Shown: positions 19,290 to 29,307, numbered from the stretch's first letter. The stretch: 64,000 nucleotides of DNA from Buchnera aphidicola (Aphis fabae) (GCF_009069125.1 NZ_CP042427.1:124001-188000), one strand, 5' to 3'. Notes: generated by a model not told the origin, from the sequence alone. Numbers and translations: made by a program.

Positions 19290-20030
19290 ATGGAAAATAC
19301 AATTTATCAATCAATGCAAGCAGCTATTCGATTATTAGAAAATCAAAATATTATTGCAAACAATTTAGCTAATGTATCTACTAATGGTTTTAAAGAAACA
19401 TTTAATTTGATAATAAAAAATGAAAATGTAAATAATTTATATAAAACGCAAACACAAAAATATTATAATTTTTCAGAAGGTATACTCACTAACACACAAA
19501 GAAAATTAGATCTAATTATTAAAGAAAATGGCTGGTTAGTAATAAAAGATATGAATGGAAAAGAAGCATATACAAAAAATGGACATTTACAAATAAATGC
19601 ACAAGGACAACTTACCATTCAAAACTACAAAGTAGTTATAAATCAAGGCGATATAAAAATACCAAATAATATAAATATAAAAATTTTATCTGATGGTACA
19701 ATTAAAAAAATCGAAGAAAAAGAAGATAAAATTTTTGAAAAAACAATAGGATCATTAAAATTAGTACGTTTTCCAAAAAACAATCTTATTCAAAAAGATA
19801 ATGGACTGTTTTATTTAAAAAATCATACATTAAATCAAAATTTAAAAGTACCACACGATGACACTGTACGTGTACAATCAGAAGTATTAGAAGCAAGTAA
19901 TGTTAATCCGACTAAAAACATGGTTGATATGATATCAAATGCTAGAGCGTTTGATATGAATATGAAAATGATATCAATGTACGATCAAAATACAGAACGA
20001 GCAAATCAATTATTTAATGTTAATAATTAA
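19290..20030 (+). CDS. flgF: Flagellar proximal rod protein FlgF
   Basis: Rod subunit. 246 residues (E. coli about 251). N-terminal [16 protein letters not shown] and a C-terminal SEVLEASNVNPTKNMVDMIS then NARAFDMNMKMIS place it in the FlgE/F/G family; the shorter length and the neighbour flgG identify FlgF. It overlaps neither neighbour: 21 bases from flgE and 12 to flgG. Confidence 0.94.
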   Translation: MENTIYQSMQAAIRLLENQNIIANNLANVSTNGFKETFNLIIKNENVNNLYKTQTQKYYNFSEGILTNTQRKLDLIIKENGWLVIKDMNGKEAYTKNGHLQINAQGQLTIQNYKVVINQGDIKIPNNINIKILSDGTIKKIEEKEDKIFEKTIGSLKLVRFPKNNLIQKDNGLFYLKNHTLNQNLKVPHDDTVRVQSEVLEASNVNPTKNMVDMISNARAFDMNMKMISMYDQNTERANQLFNVNN

Positions 20031-20042
20031 AAGGATAAAAGT

Positions 20043-20825
20043 ATGATTCCTTCTTTATGGATTTCTAAAACAGGTCTTGATGCACAACAAATTAATATGA
20101 ATGTTATTTCTAATAATTTAGCAAACGTTAGTACAAACGGATTTAAAAGGTCTAGAGCAGTTTTTGAAGACTTAATGTATCAAACAATACGACAAGCAGG
20201 TACAAATTCGTCTATTGATACAACTTTACCTTCAGGATTACAAATAGGTACCGGGGTAAGACCTGTTGCTACTGAAAGAATTCATAGTCAAGGAAATCTA
20301 TCTAAAACAGATTCTTCAAAAGATGTAGCTATTAATGGACCAGGTTTTTTTCAAGTACAATTGCCAGATGGAAATACAGCATATACAAGAGATGGTTCAT
20401 TTCAGTTAGATCAAAATGGTCAGCTAGTAACTAATAGTGGATTTACAGTAGTACCTGAAATAAATATTCCACCTAATTCGACAAATATTAATATAGCAAG
20501 AGATGGTATTGTAAGTGTAGTTACACAAGGACAAACTCAACCAATTTCTATCGGTCAATTAAATTTAATTAACTTTATTAATGATTCTGGATTAGAAAGT
20601 CTAGGAGAAAACTTATATCAAGAAACACAAGCATCTGGAAGCCCAATAGATACCACGCCAGGTCTAAATGGAACAGGTTTGTTATATCAAGGGTATGTTG
20701 AAACATCTAATGTTAACGTTGCTGAAGAATTAGTAAATATGATTCAAACTCAACGAGCTTATGAAATTAATAGTAAATCTATAAATACTTCAGATCAAAT
20801 GTTGCAAAAATTATCTCAATTATAA
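20043..20825 (+). CDS. flgG: Flagellar distal rod protein FlgG
   Basis: Distal rod subunit that connects the rod to the hook. The length of 260 residues equals E. coli. It is the best conserved flagellar protein here: [20 protein letters not shown] near residue 22, [19 protein letters not shown] (the FlgG-specific straight-rod segment), and C-terminal [23 protein letters not shown]. Preceded by AAAAGGATAAAAG. Confidence 0.96.
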   Translation: MIPSLWISKTGLDAQQINMNVISNNLANVSTNGFKRSRAVFEDLMYQTIRQAGTNSSIDTTLPSGLQIGTGVRPVATERIHSQGNLSKTDSSKDVAINGPGFFQVQLPDGNTAYTRDGSFQLDQNGQLVTNSGFTVVPEINIPPNSTNINIARDGIVSVVTQGQTQPISIGQLNLINFINDSGLESLGENLYQETQASGSPIDTTPGLNGTGLLYQGYVETSNVNVAEELVNMIQTQRAYEINSKSINTSDQMLQKLSQL

Positions 20826-20898
20826 CAATTGATCTTTATACTAAAAATGAATTTAAAAATTTATATATTAAAATTTTTTTATTAAGGATCATTTTTCT

Positions 20899-21615
20899 GT
20901 GGTAAAGTTATTTAGTTATAAAATTAAATATTATTTAACTATTCTTGCTTTATTAGCGATTCAAAGTTGCGCTTCTGTTGAACATCAACCTTTAGTTAGT
21001 GGGATTACTACAGCTATAGCTCCAAATGTTTTTCCTAAAACTACAAATGGTTCTTTATTTCAAGAAACGACACCTATCAATTATGGCTATCAACCACTAT
21101 TTGAAGACCATCGATCTCATAATATTGGAGATACAATAACTATTGTATTACAAGAGAATATCAGTGCAAGTAATAGTTCTTCTTCTAATATGAGCCGAAA
21201 TGGTACGGCAAATTTAGGCATGACAATTACACCAGGACAATTAAATCCTATATTAGGATTTAATATTAATGAAAGTAAAACAGGATTTGATAGTATAGGA
21301 AAAAATGATTTTTATGGAAAAGGTAGTCATTCAGCTAAAAATACATTTACAGGTCTCATTACTGTAACTGTAAAAAAAGTACTTCCAAATGGAAATTTAC
21401 AAGTAGTTGGTGAAAAACAAGTGGCTATTAATGAAGGAATAGAATTTATTCGATTTTCAGGAGTCATTAATCCTCATAACATTAATAAAAACAATTTAAT
21501 TGCTTCAACTCAAATTGCGGATACACGTATTGAATATGTCAGTAATAGTCGAATGAATGAAACTCAAAAAATGGGTTGGTTACAACGATTGTTATTAAAA
21601 ATTTCTCCTATTTAA
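20899..21615 (+). CDS. flgH: Flagellar L-ring lipoprotein FlgH
   Basis: Forms the outer-membrane L ring. 238 residues (E. coli about 232). It starts with GTG at 20899, 10 bases after AAGGA at 20884-20888. A signal peptide with the lipobox AIQSC puts the lipidated Cys at residue 24. [22 protein letters not shown] and [19 protein letters not shown] are typical FlgH segments. A 12-bp hairpin after the gene and a promoter before flgI suggest a transcription break here. Confidence 0.95.
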   Translation: MVKLFSYKIKYYLTILALLAIQSCASVEHQPLVSGITTAIAPNVFPKTTNGSLFQETTPINYGYQPLFEDHRSHNIGDTITIVLQENISASNSSSSNMSRNGTANLGMTITPGQLNPILGFNINESKTGFDSIGKNDFYGKGSHSAKNTFTGLITVTVKKVLPNGNLQVVGEKQVAINEGIEFIRFSGVINPHNINKNNLIASTQIADTRIEYVSNSRMNETQKMGWLQRLLLKISPI

Positions 21616-21655
21616 TATTAAAAATTAAAAAATAAAATTCTTAATATCATTTAAA

Positions 21656-21687
21656 CTCATAAAGGATAGAAAATAATCCTTTATGAG
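21656..21687 (+). terminator. 12-bp perfect hairpin between flgH and flgI
   Basis: CTCATAAAGGAT (21656-21667) pairs perfectly with ATCCTTTATGAG (21676-21687) around an 8-base loop. Only a weak T-rich tail follows (CAAAGATTTTATAT). It could be a terminator, an attenuator or an RNA-processing stem inside the flagellar gene series. Confidence 0.6.
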
Positions 21688-21722
21688 CAAAGATTTTATA
21701 TAAAATTAAAAATTATTCATAA

Positions 21723-21750
21723 ATGACATATTATATATTTTGTATATAAT
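21723..21750 (+). promoter_or_regulatory. Candidate internal sigma-70 promoter upstream of flgI
   Basis: ATGACA (21723-21728, five of six consensus bases) and a perfect TATAAT (21745-21750) with a 16-base spacer, 47 bases before the flgI start codon. With the hairpin just upstream it would make flgI-flgJ-flgK a separate transcription unit. Confidence 0.5.
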
Positions 21751-21796
21751 ATATATTTAAAAATAGAATTAATAAAGTAAATGTATAAGGTATTTT

Positions 21797-22906
21797 ATGT
21801 TTAAGATAATATCGTTATTAAAATTTATTATTTGTATTTTAATAAGTTTTTATTCTTTTGCTCATGCCGAAAAAATACGTGATTTAACTAGTATTGAAGG
21901 TATAAGAGATAATCAACTAATTGGTTATGGTTTAATAGTAGGTTTAGATGGAACTGGTGACCAATCAACACAAGCCCCATTTACTAACCAATCATTATAT
22001 AATATGCTTTCTCAATTAGGTGTTACGATTCCACCAGATACTAATTTACATTTAAAAAACGTAGCAGCTGTAATAGTTACAGCAAAATTACCTCCATTTA
22101 GCCATACAGGAGAACAAATAGATGTAGTCGTTTCTTCTATGGGGAATGCAAAAAGTCTTAAAGGAGGAACACTACTAATGACTCCTTTAAAAGGAACTGA
22201 TAATCAAATTTATGCAATTGCTCAAGGAAATATATTAGTATCTGAAAAAAGTAATTCTCAAAAAAAAAATAATCCCATGATACTTAATCAAGTAAATTCA
22301 GGAAAAATTCATCATGGAGCAACAATTGAGAAAGAAATAAATACTAATTTTGGAAAGAAAAAAATAATTAACCTACAATTAAATCAAGAAGATTTTAGTA
22401 TTGCACAAAAAATAAGTGATATGATTAACATAAAGTATCCAGATACAGCTATCGCAATAAATTCTAAAACAGTACAATTAAATACATATGCTAATAATAC
22501 AATACAAGTTCATATGCTTTCTAATATTCAAGATATAGATATTTCAATGCCATCACAAGAAGCAAAAGTAATAGTCAATCCTCGGACTGGTTCAATTGTT
22601 ATGAATAAAGAAGTAAGATTAGGAACATGCATTGTTTCTCATAAAAATTTATCTGTAATAGTTAATAAAATAATTAATACAAATAATCATTTAAGTTTTT
22701 CACGCTCATCATTAAATGATAAATCAAATTTGTTAACAAGTATTAATGATAAAAATTATCTTGAAAATGAAACACTTAATAATGAAAGTTTGAATAACAT
22801 AGTACGAGCATTAAATTCTTTAGGAACTAAGCCTGATGAATTAATATCTATTCTTCAATCAATGAAAAGTGCAGGTTGTCTTTACGCGAAATTGGAAATT
22901 ATTTAA
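21797..22906 (+). CDS. flgI: Flagellar P-ring protein FlgI
   Basis: Periplasmic P-ring subunit. 369 residues (E. coli about 365), with a signal peptide of about 24 residues ending SFAHA. EKIRDLTSIEGIRDNQLIGY opens the mature protein as in all FlgI, and GLDGTGDQ and the C-terminal LNSLGTKPDELISILQSMK are diagnostic. The stop TAA shares one base with the flgJ ATG (TAATG). Its partner chaperone FlgA is encoded upstream on the other strand. Confidence 0.96.
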   Translation: MFKIISLLKFIICILISFYSFAHAEKIRDLTSIEGIRDNQLIGYGLIVGLDGTGDQSTQAPFTNQSLYNMLSQLGVTIPPDTNLHLKNVAAVIVTAKLPPFSHTGEQIDVVVSSMGNAKSLKGGTLLMTPLKGTDNQIYAIAQGNILVSEKSNSQKKNNPMILNQVNSGKIHHGATIEKEINTNFGKKKIINLQLNQEDFSIAQKISDMINIKYPDTAIAINSKTVQLNTYANNTIQVHMLSNIQDIDISMPSQEAKVIVNPRTGSIVMNKEVRLGTCIVSHKNLSVIVNKIINTNNHLSFSRSSLNDKSNLLTSINDKNYLENETLNNESLNNIVRALNSLGTKPDELISILQSMKSAGCLYAKLEII

Positions 22907-23220
22907 TGCAAAACAATTTATATTTATTTAATATAACAAACTACCATGCTAAATTAGTCGATGATTTAAAATATCAAGTAAAAATTAATCCTCAAAAATA
23001 TTCCTTAGAAACTGCTAAGCAAGTTGAAGGTATTTTTATTCATATGTTATTGAAAAGTATGAGATATTCCTTGACAGAAGGGAATTTATTAGATAACGAT
23101 CAAAGTCGTTTATATACGGAAGTATATGATGAGCAAATTTCAAAAGAATTAACTAAAAAAGGTATTGGATTATCAGATATTATTTTAAAACAAATTGAAC
23201 AAAAAAAACTACATATATAA
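22906..23220 (+). CDS. flgJ: FlgJ, rod-capping domain only
   Basis: In E. coli FlgJ (about 313 residues) has an N-terminal rod-cap scaffold and a C-terminal peptidoglycan hydrolase (FlgJ-type glucosaminidase) domain. Here only 104 residues remain. They match the N-terminal domain: AKQVEGIFIHMLLKSMRYS, then LTEGNLLDNDQSRLYTEVYDEQ. The ATG at 22906 overlaps the flgI stop by one base and was preferred over an upstream TTG at 22876 lying inside flgI. The stop is followed 21 bases later by flgK, so the hydrolase domain has been deleted, not frameshifted. Confidence 0.93.
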   Translation: MQNNLYLFNITNYHAKLVDDLKYQVKINPQKYSLETAKQVEGIFIHMLLKSMRYSLTEGNLLDNDQSRLYTEVYDEQISKELTKKGIGLSDIILKQIEQKKLHI

Positions 23221-23241
23221 CAATTTCTTAAGGGGAGCTAT

Positions 23242-24873
23242 ATGAGTTCCATATTAACTTCTACTATTTCTAATATTAATGCTATACAAATATTAATTGA
23301 TAATACATCAGAAAAAGTTTTAAATCCAAATTATAGAAATTCATCAGAACGTGTTTCAGTAGAGAATAATATAGATGAATCTAATGCTAATGCAGGAGTA
23401 AGAATACAAAAAGTATATGATGAATATAATAATTTTATTGAAGAAGAAAAACGAAAAACCAGTGAACGAGTACAAGATGAACAGACACGTATTGAAGAAT
23501 ATTTAAAATTAGAAGATTTATTTATTGAGAAAATACATGTATTTAATGACTTGATGAATAAATTATACTCTTCTATACAGGAAAATATTGTTAATAGAAA
23601 TCAAAATGTATTTAATGAAGAAATTGAAACTAATTTAAAAAATATTATAAGTGAATTAAAAATTTTTCATGATAAATTAAATTTATTAGAAAATGATGTT
23701 AGAAATAATATATTAGAAAAAATAAAAAAAGCAAATATCTTAATTAATAAAATTTATAATCTCAACATTGATATTCACTATTTTCCAGTAAAAGAAGCTC
23801 CTAACGGTATATACAAATATATTGCTGAGAGGGATCAACTAGTCGATGAGTTAAATGATATTATCGGTGTTACAGTAATTAAAGATAATGATAATTTTGA
23901 AGTACGCTTAAATAGTGGTATGTCTCTTATCAAGAATGATAAAAAGAAAAATTTAATGATTTTAACATCTAATACTGATGAAAAATATGTTAGTGTTGCA
24001 TATTGGGATGAAAATGAAAAAAAACTTAAAAAAATGGAACATATGATTCCAAGTGGATCTTTAGGTGGACTTTTTTCATTTCGAAGAGAAGAGTTAAAAA
24101 ATGCTAAAAATAAACTTGGACAACTAACTGTAAATTTTGCTGATAGTATCAATGAAAATCATACATTAGGATATGATTTACTTGGTAACATTGGAAAACA
24201 AGTATTTAATATCAGTGAACCTCAAATTATATCTAGTTCAAAGAATCAATCAAATCCTTTTACTTCTATTAAATGGATGTCTACTAACGAAGCAGAAGAT
24301 ACTGATTATGTAGTATCTATGAGAAATAATCACTGGATAGTTCAAAGATTACGCGATCAAACAATATTTGAACCAGAAATATATCAAAATAATAATAATA
24401 CATATCTTACTTTTGATGGAATGGAGTTAAAAATTGAAGGAAATAACAACGAAGGTAATATGTATATGATCAAACCATATGCTAAAACATTAGATGAACT
24501 AGAATTGCTAATTGTAGAAAATAGTCCATTTGCATTTTCCTCAACAAATGATATTAGTCAGCAAAATAAAAATAACGCAATTATCATACAGAATTTAAAT
24601 AAAGATAAATTAGTAAATAAAAAAGATACATTAGGTATGTCTTATCTGAAATTTTTAAAATCTATATCTTATAAATGTAATGATCTTGAAGAAAAAGTTC
24701 CTTTTAAACGTCAAATGATTAAAATATTACAAAATAAAAAATTATCAGTATCTGATGATATAAATGAAGATTATCAAAAGCTTAGTTACGAACAAAAATG
24801 TTATATTGCAAATGTGAAAATCTTAAAAATGGCTGAAAGTATTTTCAATGATATTATTGATTGTTATAGTTAA
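23242..24873 (+). CDS. flgK: Hook-filament junction protein FlgK (HAP1)
   Basis: First hook-associated protein, at the tip of the hook. 543 residues (E. coli about 547), starting MSSILTSTISNINAIQILID. The N-terminal helical region is strongly drifted (the usual NNISNxNTxGY motif is degraded), but DELNDIIGVTVIKDNDNFEV and the middle GSLGGLFSFRREELKNAKNK match FlgK. The C-terminal coiled coil is much altered: the usual SxVNLDEEAANL-type motif is not seen. It is the last flagellar gene, with a strong terminator after it and no flgL. Confidence 0.85.
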   Translation: MSSILTSTISNINAIQILIDNTSEKVLNPNYRNSSERVSVENNIDESNANAGVRIQKVYDEYNNFIEEEKRKTSERVQDEQTRIEEYLKLEDLFIEKIHVFNDLMNKLYSSIQENIVNRNQNVFNEEIETNLKNIISELKIFHDKLNLLENDVRNNILEKIKKANILINKIYNLNIDIHYFPVKEAPNGIYKYIAERDQLVDELNDIIGVTVIKDNDNFEVRLNSGMSLIKNDKKKNLMILTSNTDEKYVSVAYWDENEKKLKKMEHMIPSGSLGGLFSFRREELKNAKNKLGQLTVNFADSINENHTLGYDLLGNIGKQVFNISEPQIISSSKNQSNPFTSIKWMSTNEAEDTDYVVSMRNNHWIVQRLRDQTIFEPEIYQNNNNTYLTFDGMELKIEGNNNEGNMYMIKPYAKTLDELELLIVENSPFAFSSTNDISQQNKNNAIIIQNLNKDKLVNKKDTLGMSYLKFLKSISYKCNDLEEKVPFKRQMIKILQNKKLSVSDDINEDYQKLSYEQKCYIANVKILKMAESIFNDIIDCYS

Positions 24874-24896
24874 TATTTATAAGTTTTTCTCAAAAT

Positions 24897-24931
24897 AAAA
24901 ACTTACTTTAAAAAGTAAGTTTTTATTTTTT
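24897..24931. terminator. Strong terminator between convergent flgK and rne
   Basis: AAAAACTTACTTT (24897-24909) and AAAGTAAGTTTTT (24912-24924) form a long stem with a minimal loop, followed by ATTTTTTAT. On the minus strand the stem is also followed by a T-rich run. An alternative hairpin AAGTTTTT (24881-24888) / AAAAACTT (24897-24904) uses the same left arm. Confidence 0.75.
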
Positions 24932-25010
24932 ATATTTATTTTTTTTAATAATGAATTAATTTATTTTTGAATATTTAATATAAAGTACAATAATTTATAA
25001 AAAAATAATT

Positions 25011-27743
25011 TTATTCAGTTTTAGTAATAGGTGAAGTAGAAAAATTAGTTGCAGAATGTGCTCCGGCAGAACTCTTTTTTTTATTTGGTTTTACTAAAAA
25101 AATTGAAGATTTTATTATTTTTTTATGTTTATTAGAAAGTGTGTTATTAAAAATTTTAGTAATAGGTGCATAAGCTTGATTTTTGTTTTTTTCTTTATTT
25201 AAATTTTGATTACCTAAAATTTTTTTTTGATTTGATGTTAACATATGATCTTTGTTATAAGATAATTTATTTTTTTTTCTTTCTTGAATTATATTTAGAT
25301 CTTGAAAATTTTTTTTAATTTTATAAAAACAATTTTTTTTATTTTCTTTTAAATTATTAAATTGTTTTAATGATATATTTTTTTTAATAATATTATTGTA
25401 TTCATAAACAGACGAAATATTTATTTTTTTTTTAACACTTAAATTGTTATCTTTTTTTATTGTATTAACTTTTATTAATGAAGTTTTACACCAAACTCTT
25501 CCTAATGCTAATTCTAATGAAAAAATAATACTAGTACCAATTAATGTTGAAGAATTAATAGAGCATAAATTAATAAATTTATTTTTTAAAGGTCTTAAAT
25601 TTTTAATATTAGACGTGTTATGAAGTTGTAAAATAATAGAATTTTCATTTTTAATTAAATTAATATATTTATCTTGATTTTTAATAATATTTTTTTTCTG
25701 AGCAATGATGTTTTTAAAGAACACTGCTTTTTTTAAAAAAATATTGTTTTTTGTATTATTTAAATTCAACTTAAAAAGGTTAAATTGTTCCATATAATAA
25801 ATAATATTAACTTTTTTTAAATAGTTATTATTAACAGATATATTATATTTTGTTTGTTTAAATGAATTAAGTTTATTGTTTTTTTTAATTTTATCATCTA
25901 TAGATATAAGATTTATATTATTTTTAGTGTTATTACTTGAAAAGTTATTTTCTTTCTTGAAAAAAATATTATTTTTATACTGAAAAATATTTTTTTTCAA
26001 TACTTCACTCTTAATAAAAATATTTTTTATAAAAAAAGACCCTTTTATCCAGGATATAAAATTAATCAAAAAATTATTATAAATACTTTTTTTAGATACT
26101 TTGTTCTTAATAATATTTTTTGGATTGACAGAATAATTAAATAATGTGCTATTTTTTAAAAATGGTTTCGATTTAATTTTTTTTTCTATAATTTCCCTTT
26201 TAATATGTTTTAAATTTTTATTCTTTAAAACACTAGAAAGATAGTAACTCATTGATGGTATATGTTCCCCTTTTCTAATTCTAGAAACAAGATAATGAGG
26301 AGTTTTCATATTTTTATTAGGAACAATAATTGTTTTCCCACCGGCCTGTCTTTTTTCAATTGCATGTACTGCATCTCGTTTTTCGTTTAACAAATAACAA
26401 GCAATTTCTATAGGTACAATAGCATGTACTTCATATGTATTCTCTTTTAATGCTTCTTCTTCAATTAAACGTAAGATTGATAAAGATAAAGATTCATTAT
26501 CTCTGATAGTACCTGTTCCTGTACATCTAGGGCAAATATGATGACTAGATTCACCTAAAGACGAGCTCAGTCTTTGTCTAGACATTTCTAATAAACCAAA
26601 TCTAGAAATATTACCAATTTGAACACGTGCTCGATCTTCTCGTACAATTTCTCGAAGTTTGTTTTCAATAGATTTTTGATTGATTATAGGCGTCATATCT
26701 ATAAAATCAATTACTATTAAACCACCTAAATCTCGCAACCTTAATTGTCTCGAAATTTCTTCAACTGCTTCTAAGTTTGTATTAAATGCAGTTGCTTCAA
26801 TATCCACACCACGTGTAGAACGAGCTGAATTAATATCAATAGCTGTTAAAGCTTCTGTAGTATCTACTGTAATTGAACCGCCGGAAGGAAGTCGGACTTT
26901 TCTTTGAAAAGCAGAATTGATTTGAGATTCAATTTGATAATAACTAAATAAAGGAATCTCGCCAGTATAGAGTTTTATTTTATTAATAAAATCTGGACGA
27001 CCTAAAGAAGAAATATGTTCTCGAGCTATATTAAGTGTCTGAGGATTATCAATTAAAATTTCACCAATATCTTGGCGTAAATAGTCTCTAAATGCACGAA
27101 AAATTACATTATTTTCTTGATGAATTAAAAATGGTGCAGATCTACTTTCTGAAGCTTTTTGAATAGCATCCCAGTGTTTTAATCTAAGAGATAAATCCCA
27201 TTGCAATGATTTTATAGATTTTCCAACTCCCGCTGTTCTAATAATTAAACCCATATTTTTAGGTAGTTTTAAAGAAAATAATAATTCTTTTAATTCAATT
27301 CGATCATTGCCTTCAACTCTTCTAGATATGCCAGTAACATTAGGACTATTAGGCATTAACACTAAATAACTTCCTGCTAGGGTAATAAAAGTAGTCAAAG
27401 CTGCACCTTTATTTCCTCTTTCTTCTTTATTTATTTGAACTATAAGCTCTTTTCCTTCTTGTAAAATATTTTTAATATTTAAACGTACATTACTCTTATA
27501 ATTTTTCGGGAAATATTTTTCAGAAATTTCTTTTAAAGGTAAAAACCCATGTTTTTCTATCCCATAATCTACAAAAGCAGCTTCTAAGCTAGGTTCTATA
27601 CGAGTAATTTTTCCTTTATATATATTTGATTTTTTTTGTTCTGATCCGGAATTTTCTATATCAAGATCATATAAACGCTGACCATCAACAAGAGCAACAC
27701 GCAACTCTTCCTGCTGAGTTGCGTTAATTAACATTCTTTTCAT
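25011..27743 (-). CDS. rne: Ribonuclease E
   Basis: Essential endoribonuclease for mRNA decay and rRNA/tRNA processing, and scaffold of the degradosome at the inner membrane. The frame opens at 27788, but the E. coli start [14 protein letters not shown] lies at 27743 with a GAGAG ribosome-binding site, giving 910 residues (E. coli 1061). The catalytic half (1-510) is highly conserved: S1 domain, TAIDINSA and VIDFIDMTP with the Mg-binding Asp near 303 and 346, and the zinc link CPRC near 404-407. The C-terminal half is Lys/Asn/Ile-rich but keeps an amphipathic anchor at 558-574, an enolase-site-like segment at 743-759 and an E. coli-like C-terminus at 892-910. The 288 bases upstream are featureless A+T. 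Confidence 0.97.
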   Translation of the reverse strand: MKRMLINATQQEELRVALVDGQRLYDLDIENSGSEQKKSNIYKGKITRIEPSLEAAFVDYGIEKHGFLPLKEISEKYFPKNYKSNVRLNIKNILQEGKELIVQINKEERGNKGAALTTFITLAGSYLVLMPNSPNVTGISRRVEGNDRIELKELLFSLKLPKNMGLIIRTAGVGKSIKSLQWDLSLRLKHWDAIQKASESRSAPFLIHQENNVIFRAFRDYLRQDIGEILIDNPQTLNIAREHISSLGRPDFINKIKLYTGEIPLFSYYQIESQINSAFQRKVRLPSGGSITVDTTEALTAIDINSARSTRGVDIEATAFNTNLEAVEEISRQLRLRDLGGLIVIDFIDMTPIINQKSIENKLREIVREDRARVQIGNISRFGLLEMSRQRLSSSLGESSHHICPRCTGTGTIRDNESLSLSILRLIEEEALKENTYEVHAIVPIEIACYLLNEKRDAVHAIEKRQAGGKTIIVPNKNMKTPHYLVSRIRKGEHIPSMSYYLSSVLKNKNLKHIKREIIEKKIKSKPFLKNSTLFNYSVNPKNIIKNKVSKKSIYNNFLINFISWIKGSFFIKNIFIKSEVLKKNIFQYKNNIFFKKENNFSSNNTKNNINLISIDDKIKKNNKLNSFKQTKYNISVNNNYLKKVNIIYYMEQFNLFKLNLNNTKNNIFLKKAVFFKNIIAQKKNIIKNQDKYINLIKNENSIILQLHNTSNIKNLRPLKNKFINLCSINSSTLIGTSIIFSLELALGRVWCKTSLIKVNTIKKDNNLSVKKKINISSVYEYNNIIKKNISLKQFNNLKENKKNCFYKIKKNFQDLNIIQERKKNKLSYNKDHMLTSNQKKILGNQNLNKEKNKNQAYAPITKIFNNTLSNKHKKIIKSSIFLVKPNKKKSSAGAHSATNFSTSPITKTE

Positions 27744-28031
27744 TGTAACATTTTCTCTCTTATTTTTATAAATAAGTAAATACATCAACAGGAAATATAT
27801 ACTTTTAAAAAATTAATATTTTATTATCTAACTATGATTTTTATTTAAAATATATATAAAAATAAGTTGTTTTAAAATACTATAAAAATAACTTAAAAAT
27901 TAATAAATATTATTTTTTCTATAATTTAAAATCATAAATAATTTAATTATTGATACTAATATATTTATATATTTAATTATATTATAATTAATAAAAATTA
28001 AAAAAATTACTTAATTATAGAGATTTTTTTA

Positions 28032-28976
28032 ATGACATATAAAATATTATCTGCATCTATTATATATATTAATGAAGATATGATAAATCAACGAATTGAT
28101 AATTTTTTGAAAAAAAAATTTAAAAATATACCAAAAAGTATGATTTACCGTATTATTAGAACAGGAAAGATTCGAATTAATAAAAAACGAATAAAACCAA
28201 ATTATAAATTAAAAATTGGAGATCATTTAAAAGTTCCTTCGATAAAGATTTTAATCGAAGAAAAAACCTGCTTTCATGTTAATAATTATGAAAAAAATTT
28301 ATTAAATAATATACTTTATGAAGACAACTATTTACTAATAATAAATAAACCTTCTGGTATTGCAGTACATGGTGGAAGCGGTATTAATTTTGGAGTCATA
28401 GAATACTTTCGAAATATTCGTCCACTAGATAAATTTCTTGAGCTTGTACATCGTATTGATCGAGAAACATCAGGTATATTAATTTTAGCGAAAAAAAGAA
28501 CATCTCTTGTATCTATGCATCAACAAATAAGAGAAAAAAAAATAAAAAAAGAATATGTTGCGTTAGTACATGGTTTATGGCCACATGATTTAAAAAAAAT
28601 ATCAGCACCTTTATTAAAAGTTCATCTAAAAAATAAACAAAAAAAAATGTTAATTAGTAATAATGGAAAAACTTCAGAAACTTATTTTAAAATAAAAAAA
28701 CAATATTCTTTTACAACATTAATGTCTATTTTTCCTCAAACAGGTAGAACACATCAAATTCGAGCACATACTTTACATGCAGGACATCCAATATTATTTG
28801 ATAAACGTTATGGAAACTCGGATTTAGATAAATTAATTAAAAATAAAATTAATTCTAATAGACTTTTATTGCATGCTATTTCAATTGATTTTACACATCC
28901 AAATAATGGTAATATATTACATATAGAAGCACCATTAGATATGAATATTAGAAATTTTCTACAAACTCTTGTATGA
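28032..28976 (+). CDS. rluC: 23S rRNA pseudouridine synthase RluC
   Basis: Makes pseudouridine at positions 955, 2504 and 2580 of 23S rRNA. 314 residues (E. coli about 319). An N-terminal S4 RNA-binding domain (RIDNFLKKKFKNIPKSMIYR, near 20-80) precedes the RluA-type catalytic domain with the Asp motif LVHRIDRETSG near 139-149, and GRTHQIRAHTLHAGHPILFD trimmed to the C-terminal RluA signature. The gene is divergent from rne, as in E. coli, and followed by rpmF. Confidence 0.93.
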   Translation: MTYKILSASIIYINEDMINQRIDNFLKKKFKNIPKSMIYRIIRTGKIRINKKRIKPNYKLKIGDHLKVPSIKILIEEKTCFHVNNYEKNLLNNILYEDNYLLIINKPSGIAVHGGSGINFGVIEYFRNIRPLDKFLELVHRIDRETSGILILAKKRTSLVSMHQQIREKKIKKEYVALVHGLWPHDLKKISAPLLKVHLKNKQKKMLISNNGKTSETYFKIKKQYSFTTLMSIFPQTGRTHQIRAHTLHAGHPILFDKRYGNSDLDKLIKNKINSNRLLLHAISIDFTHPNNGNILHIEAPLDMNIRNFLQTLV

Positions 28977-29031
28977 TGGTATTAAAAAAGAATTTATTTT
29001 TATCTAACAATATTCACAGAGAAAAAACAAT

Positions 29032-29196
29032 ATGGCTGTACAAAAAAATAAACCTACTCGTTCTAAAAGAGGTATGCGTCGTTCACATGACGCTTTAAAA
29101 AACATATCATTATCTATAGATAAGTTTTCTGGAGAAACACATATTCGACACCATATAACTCAAAAAGGATTTTATAAAGGTAAAAAAGTTATTTAA
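29032..29196 (+). CDS. rpmF: Ribosomal protein L32 (bL32)
   Basis: Small 50S subunit protein, 54 residues (E. coli about 57). The start [20 protein letters not shown] is the family signature, and [15 protein letters not shown] follows. The gene was found by reading the rluC-fabD gap. A purine-rich AGAGAAAA precedes the ATG. In E. coli yceD lies upstream and plsX-fabH downstream; both are missing. A terminator follows 13 bases after the stop. Confidence 0.96.
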   Translation: MAVQKNKPTRSKRGMRRSHDALKNISLSIDKFSGETHIRHHITQKGFYKGKKVI

Positions 29197-29208
29197 AAAA
29201 ACATCAAT

Positions 29209-29234
29209 AACGGTATTTTAAAAAATACCGTTTT
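29209..29234 (+). terminator. Rho-independent terminator after rpmF
   Basis: AACGGTATTTT (29209-29219) pairs with AAAATACCGTT (29222-29232), followed by TTATAAAA. It separates rpmF from fabD, which in E. coli are linked through plsX and fabH. Confidence 0.65.
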
Positions 29235-29307
29235 ATAAAAAGTGAGTTTTAATATTAAATATAATTTATTTTTAAAAATATTTTATTGAATAGAGAAGGT
29301 TGTTTTA

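Noticed and set aside
22876..22905. TTG start of FlgJ inside flgI
   Set aside because: The ATG at 22906 overlaps the flgI stop by one base, a normal coupling, and the ten upstream residues have no family support.
27744..27788. 15-residue N-terminal extension of RNase E
   Set aside because: The start at 27743 gives the E. coli N-terminus [14 protein letters not shown] with a GAGAG ribosome-binding site.
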